Assembly: GCF_013167215.1 (NCBI RefSeq)
Contig: NZ_JABJWY010000024.1
Coordinates: forward strand, 310,001-374,000
Reading direction: 5' to 3'
Length of the DNA stretch: 64,000 nucleotides
Source: Sphingobacterium prati
Lineage (GTDB): Bacteria > Bacteroidota > Bacteroidia > Sphingobacteriales > Sphingobacteriaceae
Made by a program: the position numbers and the translations under genes. The notes under the pieces are model-generated. The model made no database searches. It saw nothing but the letters and a program-made list of their open reading frames with translations, and was not told the DNA's origin. Below are positions 1 through 9,204 of the stretch, piece by piece. Numbering within the stretch: the first letter of the stretch is position 1; each line of letters opens with the position of its first letter.

Positions 1-1
1 T

Positions 2-1168
2 TGGATCAGCCTCCCTAAATATTTTAAGCAAAACGGGTACACCACGATCCGAAGCGGTAAGGTCTTCCATGGCGGCATAGATGACACAGAGGCCTGGGAT
101 ATTGGCGGAGAAAAGCGCCAATACGGTACCGTGGTTAATGGCGCTCCCCCAGCAGCAGTGGATTCACAATCTTACTGGCAAGAATATACCAATTCGCCAG
201 CCCGTATCGACCCCTATGCCGCATCGACAGCATCAGACAAATGGGCGGCCTTAACGGGCGAAGAGGCAATGCAAATAGGTGATACGAAAGTAGCAGACCG
301 GGCCATCCAAAATTTAGAAAACCTTAAGCAAACGGGGCAGCCATTCTTTTTGGCCTGCGGTTTTTCAAAACCACATACCCCGTTTGTAGCCCCACAGGAA
401 TTCTTTGATCTATATGATCTGGACAGTATCGCCCTGCCGCCTGATTTTTCATCGATGCCCGGCATACCCGTGGGATTTCCTGCCGGGTCCATTCGCCGGA
501 GAAACGCTGATTTCTTTGTCAACCGGACAGCATCGCCACAGGAAGCCAAAGAATACATTAGAGCTTATCTTGCCTGCATCAGTTATATGGACTGGAATGT
601 GGGTCGGGTGCTAAAGAAGCTGGAGGAATCCGGATTAAAGGAAAATACCATCGTGGTCTTCTGGAGCGATCATGGCTATCAACTGGGTGAAAAAGGAAAG
701 TGGTCCAAAGCCGGTTCATTGTGGGAACAGGGTACCCGTGTACCCTTTATTATCTACGATCCACGTGCTGAAGGCAATGGGCAGCCATCGCCACGGGTAG
801 TGGAACTGCTGGATATTTACCCAACCTTAGTCGACCTCTGTGGACTACCCGGTTACGGGGGCTTAGAAGGGAAAAGTTTAAAACCATTGCTATACCAGCC
901 TGATCAAACTTGGGAAAGGCCCGCATATACCGTTTGGAGCGAAAACGGGAAAGGTGTGACGGGAATTACCGTTCGTACGGAAAAATGGCGGTATGCAGAA
1001 TTTTTCGGACATGGTGCCGGGAAATCGCTTACAGATGCCCTTACCGATCCCCATCAAATGATTAACCTTGCAAACGATCGCCACTATGCAGACATTGTCG
1101 ACTATTTCCACCGCCTGGTTATGCAGCAGGTAAACGGAAAGGTAGAGCTCCCCCCTACGGATAAATAA
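2..1168 (+). CDS. Sulfatase, iduronate-2-sulfatase-like (5' end outside window)
   Basis: C-terminal part of an S1-family (alkaline phosphatase superfamily) sulfatase. The frame is open from base 2, so the gene starts before the window; the GTG at 131 is internal. The visible start reads like the iduronate-2-sulfatase family (LPKYFKQNGYTT followed by GKVFH). Further on it has the metal-site-like stretch WSDHGYQLGEKGKW and a typical C-terminal MINLAND segment. The N-terminal part with the Cys/Ser that becomes formylglycine is not in the window, so activity cannot be judged. It probably removes sulfate from a glycan in the periplasm or outside the cell, together with the second sulfatase at 19442. 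Confidence 0.88.
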   Translation, partial: WISLPKYFKQNGYTTIRSGKVFHGGIDDTEAWDIGGEKRQYGTVVNGAPPAAVDSQSYWQEYTNSPARIDPYAASTASDKWAALTGEEAMQIGDTKVADRAIQNLENLKQTGQPFFLACGFSKPHTPFVAPQEFFDLYDLDSIALPPDFSSMPGIPVGFPAGSIRRRNADFFVNRTASPQEAKEYIRAYLACISYMDWNVGRVLKKLEESGLKENTIVVFWSDHGYQLGEKGKWSKAGSLWEQGTRVPFIIYDPRAEGNGQPSPRVVELLDIYPTLVDLCGLPGYGGLEGKSLKPLLYQPDQTWERPAYTVWSENGKGVTGITVRTEKWRYAEFFGHGAGKSLTDALTDPHQMINLANDRHYADIVDYFHRLVMQQVNGKVELPPTDK

Positions 1169-1189
1169 CATCTCTTTTTATAGGATTAC

Positions 1190-1220
1190 AAAGGGTATTC
1201 ATGCAATAGGAATACCCTTT
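1190..1220 (+). terminator. Hairpin terminator after the sulfatase
   Basis: An 11-bp perfect stem (AAAGGGTATTC with GAATACCCTTT) and a 9-nt loop lie 22 bases after the sulfatase stop. There is no long T run, but the position between two convergent genes fits a terminator for one or both. Confidence 0.55.
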
Positions 1221-1372
1221 GTTATTCATACCCTTTGTTATTAAAGCCAAGCCTTTTGTTACTTCTCTGGGCCTTTAGGTCGCCAGCTTCGGAGTAGCCT
1301 ACTTGCCGCAAAGCTTAGGATGGCGCCCAGCGTAGCTTCAGCACGATCTGTAATGCAACAGATTATGGCAAT

Positions 1373-2254
1373 TTATTTCTGCCCAATAGCACGACTCACG
1401 TCTATGGGTAAATCAGACTCTAAAATAGAAGCTCCGTCTTCGAATACAGCGCTATATTTCTCGTAACGTTGCTCTTTTTCTGCAAGTTTATCGTAGCTAG
1501 GCGCAGTTGATATCATGCACATCACCCCTTTGTTGTTAAAAAAACGATACATTTCTTGATTTGCTGGCACAATTTCAGCACCGATATAAACAATCATCCG
1601 GTCGTAGGGTAGCCCCGAGGATTCAAATTTAGCTAAAGCTGCCCTGTCTTTAATATGCATGGACAAATACTGATCTTTATTTTGATCAAGGTAATATTTC
1701 GCCTGTTCGACATTATGCACCGTCACCCAGACCCAGGCACACGCATTATTTTGCCGTATGATTTCAGCAGTCTTAGCCAATGGCAAGTCTTTCTTATCCA
1801 GATTGAGTATGGTCTTACCTTTGGCCCAATCGATCACTTCCTGAAGTGTATTGATTCCATACGGGGTCACCTTGCCCGTCTTGTCCCGCAACCTCAATTT
1901 CTGAAGTTCGGCCCAAGTATAATCAGCAACTTTGCCAACTCCGTTTGTTGTCCGCTCCAACGTTGCATCATGCATCAGTATGGCAACACTGTCCTTTGTG
2001 TAACGCGGATCTATTTCGAAAATAGCAGGCGTTTTTTTCAGCACTGCTTCAAATGCCGGGATCGAATTTTCAGGCAGTCCATTTTCGATCGTACCACGAT
2101 GGCCGCTTATTATCTTTTTACCAGGTGAATAGCGAAAATATGCACGCATCGCTTTACAGGTTTTAAAGTCAAGCGTATGAAGCTCCTGCGCCTGCAGTGC
2201 CCCCAATGCCATCGTACTAGCTAACAAACTGATAAAAAAACCTATTTTTCTCAT
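1373..2254 (-). CDS. Glycerophosphodiester phosphodiesterase family protein (exported)
   Basis: GDPD-family TIM-barrel enzyme, which hydrolyses glycerophosphodiesters or similar phosphodiesters to an alcohol and a polyol phosphate. Visible motifs are SGHRG (catalytic His at about residue 52), EIDPRYTKD and the second catalytic His in MHDATLERTTNG. I chose the internal Met at 2254, because the protein then begins MRKIGFFISLL, a classic signal peptide ending near LQAQ; an upstream Met at 2302 would add 16 charged residues. The gene lies 117 bases behind the histidine phosphatase gene and may be the last member of the polyol operon. The substrate is unknown; its company of sugar kinases and a polyol permease suggests it releases a polyol phosphate. 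Confidence 0.85.
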   Translation of the reverse strand: MRKIGFFISLLASTMALGALQAQELHTLDFKTCKAMRAYFRYSPGKKIISGHRGTIENGLPENSIPAFEAVLKKTPAIFEIDPRYTKDSVAILMHDATLERTTNGVGKVADYTWAELQKLRLRDKTGKVTPYGINTLQEVIDWAKGKTILNLDKKDLPLAKTAEIIRQNNACAWVWVTVHNVEQAKYYLDQNKDQYLSMHIKDRAALAKFESSGLPYDRMIVYIGAEIVPANQEMYRFFNNKGVMCMISTAPSYDKLAEKEQRYEKYSAVFEDGASILESDLPIDVSRAIGQK

Positions 2255-2371
2255 CACTAACTTATTTTTAACGGTTAAAAATTTGTGTATATATCGCTTC
2301 ACAGCAAGAGCCTGCGCTATGAATGAATACGTTGTGCTCCTTAATAAACAATTGATCCATTCAAAAAAAGT

Positions 2372-2968
2372 TCAGGCATTCAATTTTAATAAATTAAAAC
2401 CAGCCACTTTATCTAAAGTAAATAGTGTCAAAGCAGAATTCTCCTGGACAATTCGTCGGTAGTTAGCCAGCGGCATCCCGAGCTGATAGGCTAAAAACAG
2501 CCGATTGATTCCATTATGACCAACGATCAAAACAGTTTTACCATCGTAGCGCTGTAGGATATCATCATAAAAACTTTTGACACGATCGATCACCTGGCGT
2601 CCGGTCTCTCCTACTCTTCCTGCTGCATAATTCTCTGGTGACTGCAACCAATTGTCCCAAGCCTGAGGATCCTCGGCAATAAAATCAGACGAACACTTTC
2701 CTTCCCATTGTCCAAAATCAATTTCGATCAATCTATTGTCCACCTGTAATTCATGTGCCGCTCCCGATGCAATCTCAGCGGTCTGACGGGCGCGGATCAG
2801 TGGAGAACAGAAGACCCCTTCAAAATTATATCCTTCCAATAGATGCCGCATACGCCTGGCCTGATCTACTCCTTTACCAGTCAGCGCGATATCCGTACGT
2901 CCACAATACCGATTTCCATTGGCATTATACGCCGTTTCGCCGTGTCTTAAAAGTATAATCGTTACCAT
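2372..2968 (-). CDS. Histidine phosphatase family protein
   Basis: Phosphoglycerate-mutase-like (histidine phosphatase) protein of 198 residues. The phospho-accepting motif RHGET is at residues 8-12, and the second motif VLIVGHNGINR supplies the distal catalytic His. The size fits small cytoplasmic phosphatases of the alpha-ribazole-phosphatase/PhoE type rather than true phosphoglycerate mutases. One base separates its start from the stop of the upstream FGGY kinase gene, so the two are almost certainly cotranscribed. It probably dephosphorylates an intermediate of the same sugar or polyol pathway; the substrate cannot be read from sequence. Confidence 0.85.
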   Translation of the reverse strand: MVTIILLRHGETAYNANGNRYCGRTDIALTGKGVDQARRMRHLLEGYNFEGVFCSPLIRARQTAEIASGAAHELQVDNRLIEIDFGQWEGKCSSDFIAEDPQAWDNWLQSPENYAAGRVGETGRQVIDRVKSFYDDILQRYDGKTVLIVGHNGINRLFLAYQLGMPLANYRRIVQENSALTLFTLDKVAGFNLLKLNA

Positions 2969-2969
2969 C

Positions 2970-4403
2970 TTAAATATAGCCTAATTGTTTGAGTTTATAT
3001 TTGAACTGTTGATATTGTCCTTCATAGGAATCGGCTAATTCCATATCGGGAAAGACCTGCATTTCTTTATGGGTCATTTTTGAAGCAGCTTCTTCCAAAG
3101 AACCATAATAGCTGTATGATGCGGCCATAATTGCCGCCCCCAGTGCACCGGTTGCCTCCTTACATTTGAAAATCGGCACGTTCAGCACGGCGCTCCTGAT
3201 CCTCAACCAGACCTTGCTATTACTTCCACCTCCGGCGGTAAATACGGCATTGACTTTTTCACCGGACAGTTCCTCAATAATCTCATAGGCTAACCGCTCA
3301 ATAAAAGCTACCCCTTCTAAATTGGCTGCAAACAGGAGTTCCCGGGAGACAGATTCGGGTTCAAAACCACGAGCCTGAGCTGCCATAATAGGATAGCGCT
3401 CCCCCTTATGTTTGAGCGGCCAGGCTAACAGCCCCGTAGGAATCAATGCGGGTACCTGTTCGGTCAATTCCTGAAAATCAGCCTGAAAATCCAGGCTAAT
3501 CCAGTCCGCCCCTGTATTGCTCGCCCCGCCGGGCATCCAGTGCCCCTCAGGATGGCGATGGCTATATAACCTCCCCAAGGGATCAATGACTTGTGATTTG
3601 GTCACCCCTTTGATGACTAAAGTAGTACCAATCGTCGTGTTCCACTCTCCAGGATTTACGGCTCCTGACGCCATCTGAGTCGCACAGCCATCCGTCATTC
3701 CGACAACCACATCAATACGCGGTAGCTGCCAAGCCCTTGCCAGGTCCGCACTCAATTTACCGATGATTGTACCGGACGGGACAACCTGTTGTAACCATTC
3801 AGGCTTCATACCCAATACATCAACAATATAAGAAGGCCATTCCAAGGCATTCAGGTCGTATCCGCTCTTGAGCACATTGGTGTAGTCAGTCATGTGATAA
3901 TTCCCCGACAGCTTACCTACGATATAATCCGAGGCATGGATCCATAAAGCGATATCTTTTACTTTATCGGGATAATGCTCTACATACCACAGCATTTTGC
4001 TCATTCCACTCGAGGAATTGAATCCGGTATAACCATGTTGTACATGGTCTTTTGCCGCTTGCATACAACGCTCCCCTTGCTTTACAGACCGGCCATCGCT
4101 GTACATGATCGCATCGTGAAGCGGAAGGTTATTTCGATCAAGAGGTATAACCGTTCCCGAAGTCGACGTTACAGAAATTGCCCGAATGGCCTCTTTATCG
4201 ATCGCCTGTGGCAATCCCGCCAAAATTTTGGTAATAATAGCGGCACAGTCACGCCACCATATAGCAGGGGACTGCTCTTCTCTAAACCGCTCATCGAGAT
4301 CGAATTTCACCGATTCTGACCCCATTATATTTCCGAGCTGATCGACCAACACGGCACGTGCACCCTGTGTGCCAACATCCAATCCAAAGAAATAGGTATC
4401 CAT
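2970..4403 (-). CDS. FGGY-family carbohydrate kinase (xylulokinase-like)
   Basis: ATP-dependent sugar or polyol kinase of the FGGY family, 477 residues, the normal length. The N-terminal phosphate-binding motif is FFGLDVGTQGARAVLVD. The middle carries GMTDGCATQMASG and NTTIGTTLVIKG, and the C-terminal half has the adenosine motif FTAGGGSNSKVWLR followed by ATGALGAAIMA. The start immediately follows the stop of a second FGGY kinase gene, a tandem of two different kinases. With the polyol permease and hydroxyacid dehydrogenase in the same operon it probably phosphorylates a ketose formed from an imported alditol. The exact sugar (xylulose, ribulose, erythrulose) is not determined. Confidence 0.88.
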   Translation of the reverse strand: MDTYFFGLDVGTQGARAVLVDQLGNIMGSESVKFDLDERFREEQSPAIWWRDCAAIITKILAGLPQAIDKEAIRAISVTSTSGTVIPLDRNNLPLHDAIMYSDGRSVKQGERCMQAAKDHVQHGYTGFNSSSGMSKMLWYVEHYPDKVKDIALWIHASDYIVGKLSGNYHMTDYTNVLKSGYDLNALEWPSYIVDVLGMKPEWLQQVVPSGTIIGKLSADLARAWQLPRIDVVVGMTDGCATQMASGAVNPGEWNTTIGTTLVIKGVTKSQVIDPLGRLYSHRHPEGHWMPGGASNTGADWISLDFQADFQELTEQVPALIPTGLLAWPLKHKGERYPIMAAQARGFEPESVSRELLFAANLEGVAFIERLAYEIIEELSGEKVNAVFTAGGGSNSKVWLRIRSAVLNVPIFKCKEATGALGAAIMAASYSYYGSLEEAASKMTHKEMQVFPDMELADSYEGQYQQFKYKLKQLGYI

Positions 4404-5849
4404 CTATGAGGTCACTTGCTTAAATGTTCTGCGTGCATTTTTCCACTCCAAATACAATTGCTCAAATTGTTCGTGATTTTGGGGTTCGACTTCGTCCAAC
4501 AGCACAGGTTCAAAATTTTCCAAACCAAGTGCTTCGTTACAGACAAGGACTCCGCCCAAAACGGATGCTTGCCGAAAGGTATCCCTGATCTTGATGCTTT
4601 TGCCAAATAAATTAGCGATAAATTGTCGTAATTTCCGGCTTTCCATACCACCACCACAGGCCCAGATATAGCTTTCATTGTGCGGCGATACAGCACATAA
4701 AAACTTATAATTCTCATAAATGCTACATGCTATATCCCAAAGGATAGCAAAAACAAAACTACCTCTGGTCAATTGATGAGAGACCGGGGCATTAAAAATA
4801 AATCCCCCTTTGGTAAGCGGTTTGTCCTCGTCTGCGATAAGCGACCCCAGTGAAGCCACACACTGCGAGTAGGTCACTTTTTCCAGTTCTTTTTCGATGA
4901 TATCATAGCCTTCGTTTGGATAGAAGATCTCCTTCAGACGTTGGTAATTGAGCCCCGTCACACCAGCATTGGCTTCTAGGATAAACTCATCGGCTTCAAC
5001 ATGGCGGCTGGTCCAAGTACGCCGATCCGAATCCAAAACATAATCCTCAACAATCTTGATAATAGGTGTTGTTGTACCCGAAACGATCACAACGTCGTTA
5101 GCTGATGGCGCAATACTTTTGATGGCCAGTTGCGTATCGCCGCCACCAACAATCACCTTAGCCCCAGCATTGATCCCCATTTTTACGGCGAGATCGGGTA
5201 GAATATCCCCCAAAATGGAACCCGCTTCTTTCAACGGCGGAACAATGGCAGTAGGCAAATTAAACTGCGCAAATAACTCCTGGCTCCAATTTTTTCTGGC
5301 AACATCATACAATAAAGTTTCGGAAGCTTGCGAATGCTCATAACCGCAAATTCCTGAAAATTTATATTGAACCCAGTCGCTAATACTCATAAAGCAAGCG
5401 ATATCATTAAAGATAGCGGGATATACCTCGCGAAGACCGACCAATTTGAATGCCGAAAAAAGAGAAGTTGGGTATCTGCCGGTTATTTGATACACCTGAG
5501 CTTTAGCTGCCAGTTCGTTCTCCCATGCCCTTCCCCGATGATCTATATTCGGCATCCCCAAAACCGAGTTTCCGTCTTTGTCCATAATGACGATACCCTC
5601 GCGCTGACTGGTTGCCGTGATCGCTTCAATTTGTACCGAACCGGCTTCTGCCATCGCTTCAGCAGACAGACGAAGAATTTCCGCCCAGAGATTATTGGGG
5701 TCAAAGTAAATAGATTCTTCGTAACGATTGTCAGATTCATACTGTACATTTTCCCGTTTTATGCTCAATAACTCACCCGCAGGGGATGCTACGCCGACAC
5801 GCGCATTCCCCGTACCGATATCTACAATCAAATATGCTTTTTTTATCAC
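4404..5849 (-). CDS. FGGY-family carbohydrate kinase (autoinducer-2/erythritol kinase-like)
   Basis: Second FGGY kinase, 481 residues and clearly diverged from its neighbour. The N-terminal motif is LIVDIGTGNARVGV. The stretch ATSQREGIVIMDKDG followed by NIDHRGR resembles the corresponding region of LsrK-type (autoinducer-2) kinases. ISDWVQYKFSG and the C-terminal WACGGGMESRKLRQ are also FGGY features. LsrK-like annotation of such genes is often loose, and there are no other Lsr components here, so a polyol or four/five-carbon sugar substrate is more likely. It lies 3 bases after the hydroxyacid dehydrogenase gene and directly before the other kinase gene. Confidence 0.85.
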   Translation of the reverse strand: MIKKAYLIVDIGTGNARVGVASPAGELLSIKRENVQYESDNRYEESIYFDPNNLWAEILRLSAEAMAEAGSVQIEAITATSQREGIVIMDKDGNSVLGMPNIDHRGRAWENELAAKAQVYQITGRYPTSLFSAFKLVGLREVYPAIFNDIACFMSISDWVQYKFSGICGYEHSQASETLLYDVARKNWSQELFAQFNLPTAIVPPLKEAGSILGDILPDLAVKMGINAGAKVIVGGGDTQLAIKSIAPSANDVVIVSGTTTPIIKIVEDYVLDSDRRTWTSRHVEADEFILEANAGVTGLNYQRLKEIFYPNEGYDIIEKELEKVTYSQCVASLGSLIADEDKPLTKGGFIFNAPVSHQLTRGSFVFAILWDIACSIYENYKFLCAVSPHNESYIWACGGGMESRKLRQFIANLFGKSIKIRDTFRQASVLGGVLVCNEALGLENFEPVLLDEVEPQNHEQFEQLYLEWKNARRTFKQVTS

Positions 5850-5852
5850 CTT

Positions 5853-6860
5853 TTATACATTTAAGTTTTCTAGTACAGCTTTATTTACCAATTGACGAAT
5901 CGTCTTATTTCCATTCACAAAATACTCCTTCAGGTTATTGTTCATAATAAATGCATGATGGTCCTCTACTTCGTGCGTAGCGCCGGCAATATGCGGTGTG
6001 GCAATGACATTTTTGTGGAGGATCATTTTATAGTCAATCTCATCTGGAGGTTCATGATAAAATACATCGAGCACAGCACCACGGATCTGTCCGGCCTCCA
6101 ATAGCATAAGTAAGTCTTCACGATTGACCACCGTAGCCCGGGCTGTATTAACAAAAATAGCCTCTTTTTTCAATAAAGAAAGATATTTTGCATCAATCAT
6201 ACCTACGGTCTCCGGAGTTACGGGTAGGTGTATCCCTACAACATCGCAAGAAGAAAAAAGTTCGGTTAATTCCACCTTCTTATACGCGGTATTCTCATCC
6301 GTATAATAGGGATCGAAGTAATAAATTTCACTGGGAAAACTGCTCAACATGCGTGCGATATGCTGGCCCACAGCACCAAAACCAACCATTCCCACTTTCT
6401 TTCCAGCAAGTTCATTTCCTTTAAATTGCAGATAGGAAGTATGTGCACCCACGCCCCAATTTTTATTTTCCAGCCAGTCAACAGCTGGGAGCGTATTACG
6501 CATCAGCGTAATCACATTGGCGATAAACATTTCAGCGACAGCCTGCGCATTGCGGGCCGGCGTATTAAAAACAGGAATCCCCAGTTTGGTGGCTACAGGT
6601 AAATCAATATTGGACGGTGTGCCGCGGCAAATACCGACAAACTTTAACGAAGGATTCGCATGAAGCACCTCCGCAGTAATTTCGTCATGTTCAGCGATCA
6701 AGGCCTCCGCTCCCGTGTCCCGCAAGAGATCAATGAGCTCCGCTGGGTTATAGGCTCTGCCATGTGGTTTCCATGGCCGATAAATAACTTCGCCAACCAA
6801 ACCTTCCAATTCTCCGAATGCCTTCTCATTCTCATAGGGAGCCGTCAATAATACTTTCAT
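5853..6860 (-). CDS. D-isomer-specific 2-hydroxyacid dehydrogenase (NAD-dependent)
   Basis: Cytoplasmic oxidoreductase of the D-2-hydroxyacid dehydrogenase family, 335 residues. The Rossmann motif GFGAVGQ is at 160-166, and the catalytic triad is complete: Arg241 in VNTARA, Glu270 in HEPP, His290 in TPHIAG. The family interconverts 2-hydroxy acids and 2-keto acids with NAD(P)H and includes phosphoglycerate and erythronate-4-phosphate dehydrogenases. It sits 23 bases after the polyol permease gene and 3 bases before a kinase gene, so it probably handles a sugar-acid intermediate of the same pathway. The specific substrate is not known. Confidence 0.87.
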   Translation of the reverse strand: MKVLLTAPYENEKAFGELEGLVGEVIYRPWKPHGRAYNPAELIDLLRDTGAEALIAEHDEITAEVLHANPSLKFVGICRGTPSNIDLPVATKLGIPVFNTPARNAQAVAEMFIANVITLMRNTLPAVDWLENKNWGVGAHTSYLQFKGNELAGKKVGMVGFGAVGQHIARMLSSFPSEIYYFDPYYTDENTAYKKVELTELFSSCDVVGIHLPVTPETVGMIDAKYLSLLKKEAIFVNTARATVVNREDLLMLLEAGQIRGAVLDVFYHEPPDEIDYKMILHKNVIATPHIAGATHEVEDHHAFIMNNNLKEYFVNGNKTIRQLVNKAVLENLNV

Positions 6861-6883
6861 AGTTTTCGTTCTTCTATTTAATT

Positions 6884-8122
6884 TTATATATTTCTATCAA
6901 TTTTAATTGAATGCTGCTCAGGCAGTCTGATTAAGGCAGTCAAGAAAGCGCTCAACAAATAAAGGACCGCCAGTATCCAAACTACACCCTCACTTCCCAG
7001 CGTACCGATGCACAGCCCAACCAGAACCGGACCTACAAATACAGGCAGGCCAGCCCCGAGATTGAGAATCGCCATTGCCGACCCCTTCTCCTCTTTGACC
7101 AAAGAAGGCACTAGCGCCGACAGTGGGACGTACCCTGCGAGCAAAGCACCCCATAGTACGCCTGCTGCCAATACAGCCCAATAATTACCGCCAAACCAAG
7201 CCGGAGAATAATAAAACAGCAGTGTTGCAACCGCACAGCCTACCCCTCCAAACCACATAATGGTGTTACGCCAGCCAAGCCGATCTCCAACAAATCCAAA
7301 TAGGAGGTTAAAGACGATATTGCTGGTAAAAATGGTACCCCAAATCTGCAACCAAGCTTTGGTCTCAAAACCATATTGGGCCATATACATGGGCAGAAAG
7401 ACCGGAAAAGCAAACTGTGCCGTGGTATTGATCACCCTTACGATTCCGCCCAACAAGACCTTAGGCTCGCGCCTAACAATGGTCAGTCCTTTCAGCATAT
7501 CTTTTAATTTCGATTGCCCGGCATGAGGGATCGCAAATCGGTCACGGTTTAAAACCAAGGCGAAAAAAGCGCCGATCAAGACCCATAACAACGAGGACCA
7601 CAGCGTATTCTGGTAGCCCATGTACTCTAAGGCCCAGCTTGAATAATAAGCACCGAGTACGTTCAATCCCCCCGTAAAAACAAACCAAAACCAGCCCACA
7701 GCACGCCCTAACATCGATTGAGGTGTACGATAGGTAATCCAGACCATAAAGGAATAAGCAAACAAGGGATAACCGAAACCACGAATGGCATAAAATAACA
7801 GCATGAAAGTAAAATCAAGCTTTTGCATCCCAAGTCCGACAAAACCGATTGTACCGATCATATAAAGCAGTAAGCCCATGACCATGGATCTGCGCGGGCC
7901 GTAATTTTCGGCAAGTACACCCGAAAACCAAGAAGAGATGGCAATTGTCACTCCATAAACCGTAAATAAACTAGCTGACTGCTGTATATTCATTCCATGC
8001 GCTATTAGATAGGGACTCAACCAGCCCTGTTCAACACCATCGCCCATCATAAAAAGGAGGATACCCAGATAACCCCATTTTAAATTTGAAGGAATTCCCC
8101 ATTTCCCAAGTATGTGTACCAT
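6884..8122 (-). CDS. MFS polyol permease (RbtT/DalT-like)
   Basis: Twelve-helix major facilitator, 412 residues. The N-terminus (GIPSNLKWGYLGILLFMMGD and then LFTVYG...SGVLAE) matches closely what I recall of the enterobacterial ribitol (RbtT) and arabitol (DalT) permeases, as do IRGFGYPLFAYSF and the WLQIWGTIFTSNIVFN region. This is the polyol permease family of proton symporters in the inner membrane. It is the first gene of the transporter-dehydrogenase-kinase-kinase-phosphatase operon and the strongest clue that the pathway consumes an alditol. The upstream region contains repeated TAAACA boxes that could be DeoR operators. Confidence 0.87.
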   Translation of the reverse strand: MVHILGKWGIPSNLKWGYLGILLFMMGDGVEQGWLSPYLIAHGMNIQQSASLFTVYGVTIAISSWFSGVLAENYGPRRSMVMGLLLYMIGTIGFVGLGMQKLDFTFMLLFYAIRGFGYPLFAYSFMVWITYRTPQSMLGRAVGWFWFVFTGGLNVLGAYYSSWALEYMGYQNTLWSSLLWVLIGAFFALVLNRDRFAIPHAGQSKLKDMLKGLTIVRREPKVLLGGIVRVINTTAQFAFPVFLPMYMAQYGFETKAWLQIWGTIFTSNIVFNLLFGFVGDRLGWRNTIMWFGGVGCAVATLLFYYSPAWFGGNYWAVLAAGVLWGALLAGYVPLSALVPSLVKEEKGSAMAILNLGAGLPVFVGPVLVGLCIGTLGSEGVVWILAVLYLLSAFLTALIRLPEQHSIKIDRNI

Positions 8123-8226
8123 AATTTAGTTTTTTTGAATATTGGTTACTTTACAGCACTAAATTAACAAAATAAAACAAAATAAAATATAAAATAACAT
8201 TAAATAAAAAATTATTAAACAAAAAA

Positions 8227-8249
8227 AAGCAATATTAAACATATTGCTT
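8227..8249 (-). terminator. Hairpin terminator after the EEP-fold gene
   Basis: The stem AGCAATAT / ATATTGCT with a 5-nt loop is followed on the minus strand by an 8-T run. It lies 22 bases past the stop of the exported EEP enzyme gene and separates two minus-strand operons. On the plus strand there is also a T run, so it could work both ways. Confidence 0.7.
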
Positions 8250-8270
8250 TTTAAAAATTGCTGTGCCTAT

Positions 8271-9203
8271 TTATAATTCAAGTTCAGCAAGCAAAAAATA
8301 ATGATCACTCGGGTAAATCCCCTTAACATTGTCTTTGATAATGACTGACGCTTTAGGAACAACCGGACCTTTGGTAAATATAAAGTCGATTTTTTTTGCC
8401 CGGTCCTTCTTCTCATACTGCTCACCTTTAAATCCGTGGGTCGTACCACCAACATCTTTCGTACCATGCAGTTCAATAAAAGTATCTTTCCAGCCTGCTG
8501 ACAGTACATTCTGGTGCACCTGGCTGTCAGGCCCAACATTAAAATCGCCGGTCATGACCTGCACAAATCCATCGGCATATTGCGCAGACTCATCCAGTAC
8601 CACCGCTATCTGCTTCAGTTTTGCTTCGGCATTGACATGATCCAGATGAAGATTTACCAAGCGAAACTCCTTTTTGCTATAGCGGTCGTACAACCGTACC
8701 CAACAGGCATTACGGGCGCGTGCTGAGCCCCAAGAAACACTTCCGCCCATCAACGGCGTCTCGGATAGCCAATATGTACCAGCTGCCAACAGCTCAAACC
8801 GCTTTTTGGAAAATAAAATTGGATTTTTTGCAATACCATGATACCCCGTTTTAATGGCGTCCATTTCCGGGCCATCGAATCCCAGCGCAAGATATTCCGG
8901 CATCGCATCTTTAATAGCTATAAATTGATTATACAGGACTTCCTGAAAACCGATGATATCCGGCCGCTGCCGCTTGATCACTTCCAGACATGCCGCCCGG
9001 CGTTGCTGCCAGCCCAATCCCTTTGCCGCGTCCTCTTCAAGATCTACCCGTATATTACAGGTCAAGACACGAAGATTATCTTTTTTGACAAGCCCGCTGG
9101 CAACAGTATCGTCCAAGGATAGCAGCGACACAAGCGCAGCCGCCCCAAACTTTTGCAAAAAACCTCTTCGACCTAGCAAATCCTTGTTAGTATCCTTTAT
9201 CAT
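8271..9203 (-). CDS. Exported endonuclease/exonuclease/phosphatase-family hydrolase (Tat signal)
   Basis: Metal-dependent hydrolase of the EEP fold (DNase I/sphingomyelinase/inositol-phosphatase superfamily). Conserved features are LTCNIRVD (metal Asn), GFQEV (catalytic Glu), LVNLHLDHV, TGDFNVGPDS and the terminal YPSDHYFLLAEL. I chose the ATG at 9203, one base after the stop of the FAD oxidoreductase gene. The protein then begins with a twin-arginine signal (LLGRRGFLQKFG followed by a hydrophobic stretch), so it is probably exported folded. An earlier Met at 9323 would overlap the upstream gene by 119 bases. In such loci these enzymes probably split phosphodiester or phosphomonoester bonds of a substrate rather than nucleic acid; this is inference. 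Confidence 0.85.
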   Translation of the reverse strand: MIKDTNKDLLGRRGFLQKFGAAALVSLLSLDDTVASGLVKKDNLRVLTCNIRVDLEEDAAKGLGWQQRRAACLEVIKRQRPDIIGFQEVLYNQFIAIKDAMPEYLALGFDGPEMDAIKTGYHGIAKNPILFSKKRFELLAAGTYWLSETPLMGGSVSWGSARARNACWVRLYDRYSKKEFRLVNLHLDHVNAEAKLKQIAVVLDESAQYADGFVQVMTGDFNVGPDSQVHQNVLSAGWKDTFIELHGTKDVGGTTHGFKGEQYEKKDRAKKIDFIFTKGPVVPKASVIIKDNVKGIYPSDHYFLLAELEL

Positions 9204-9204
9204 A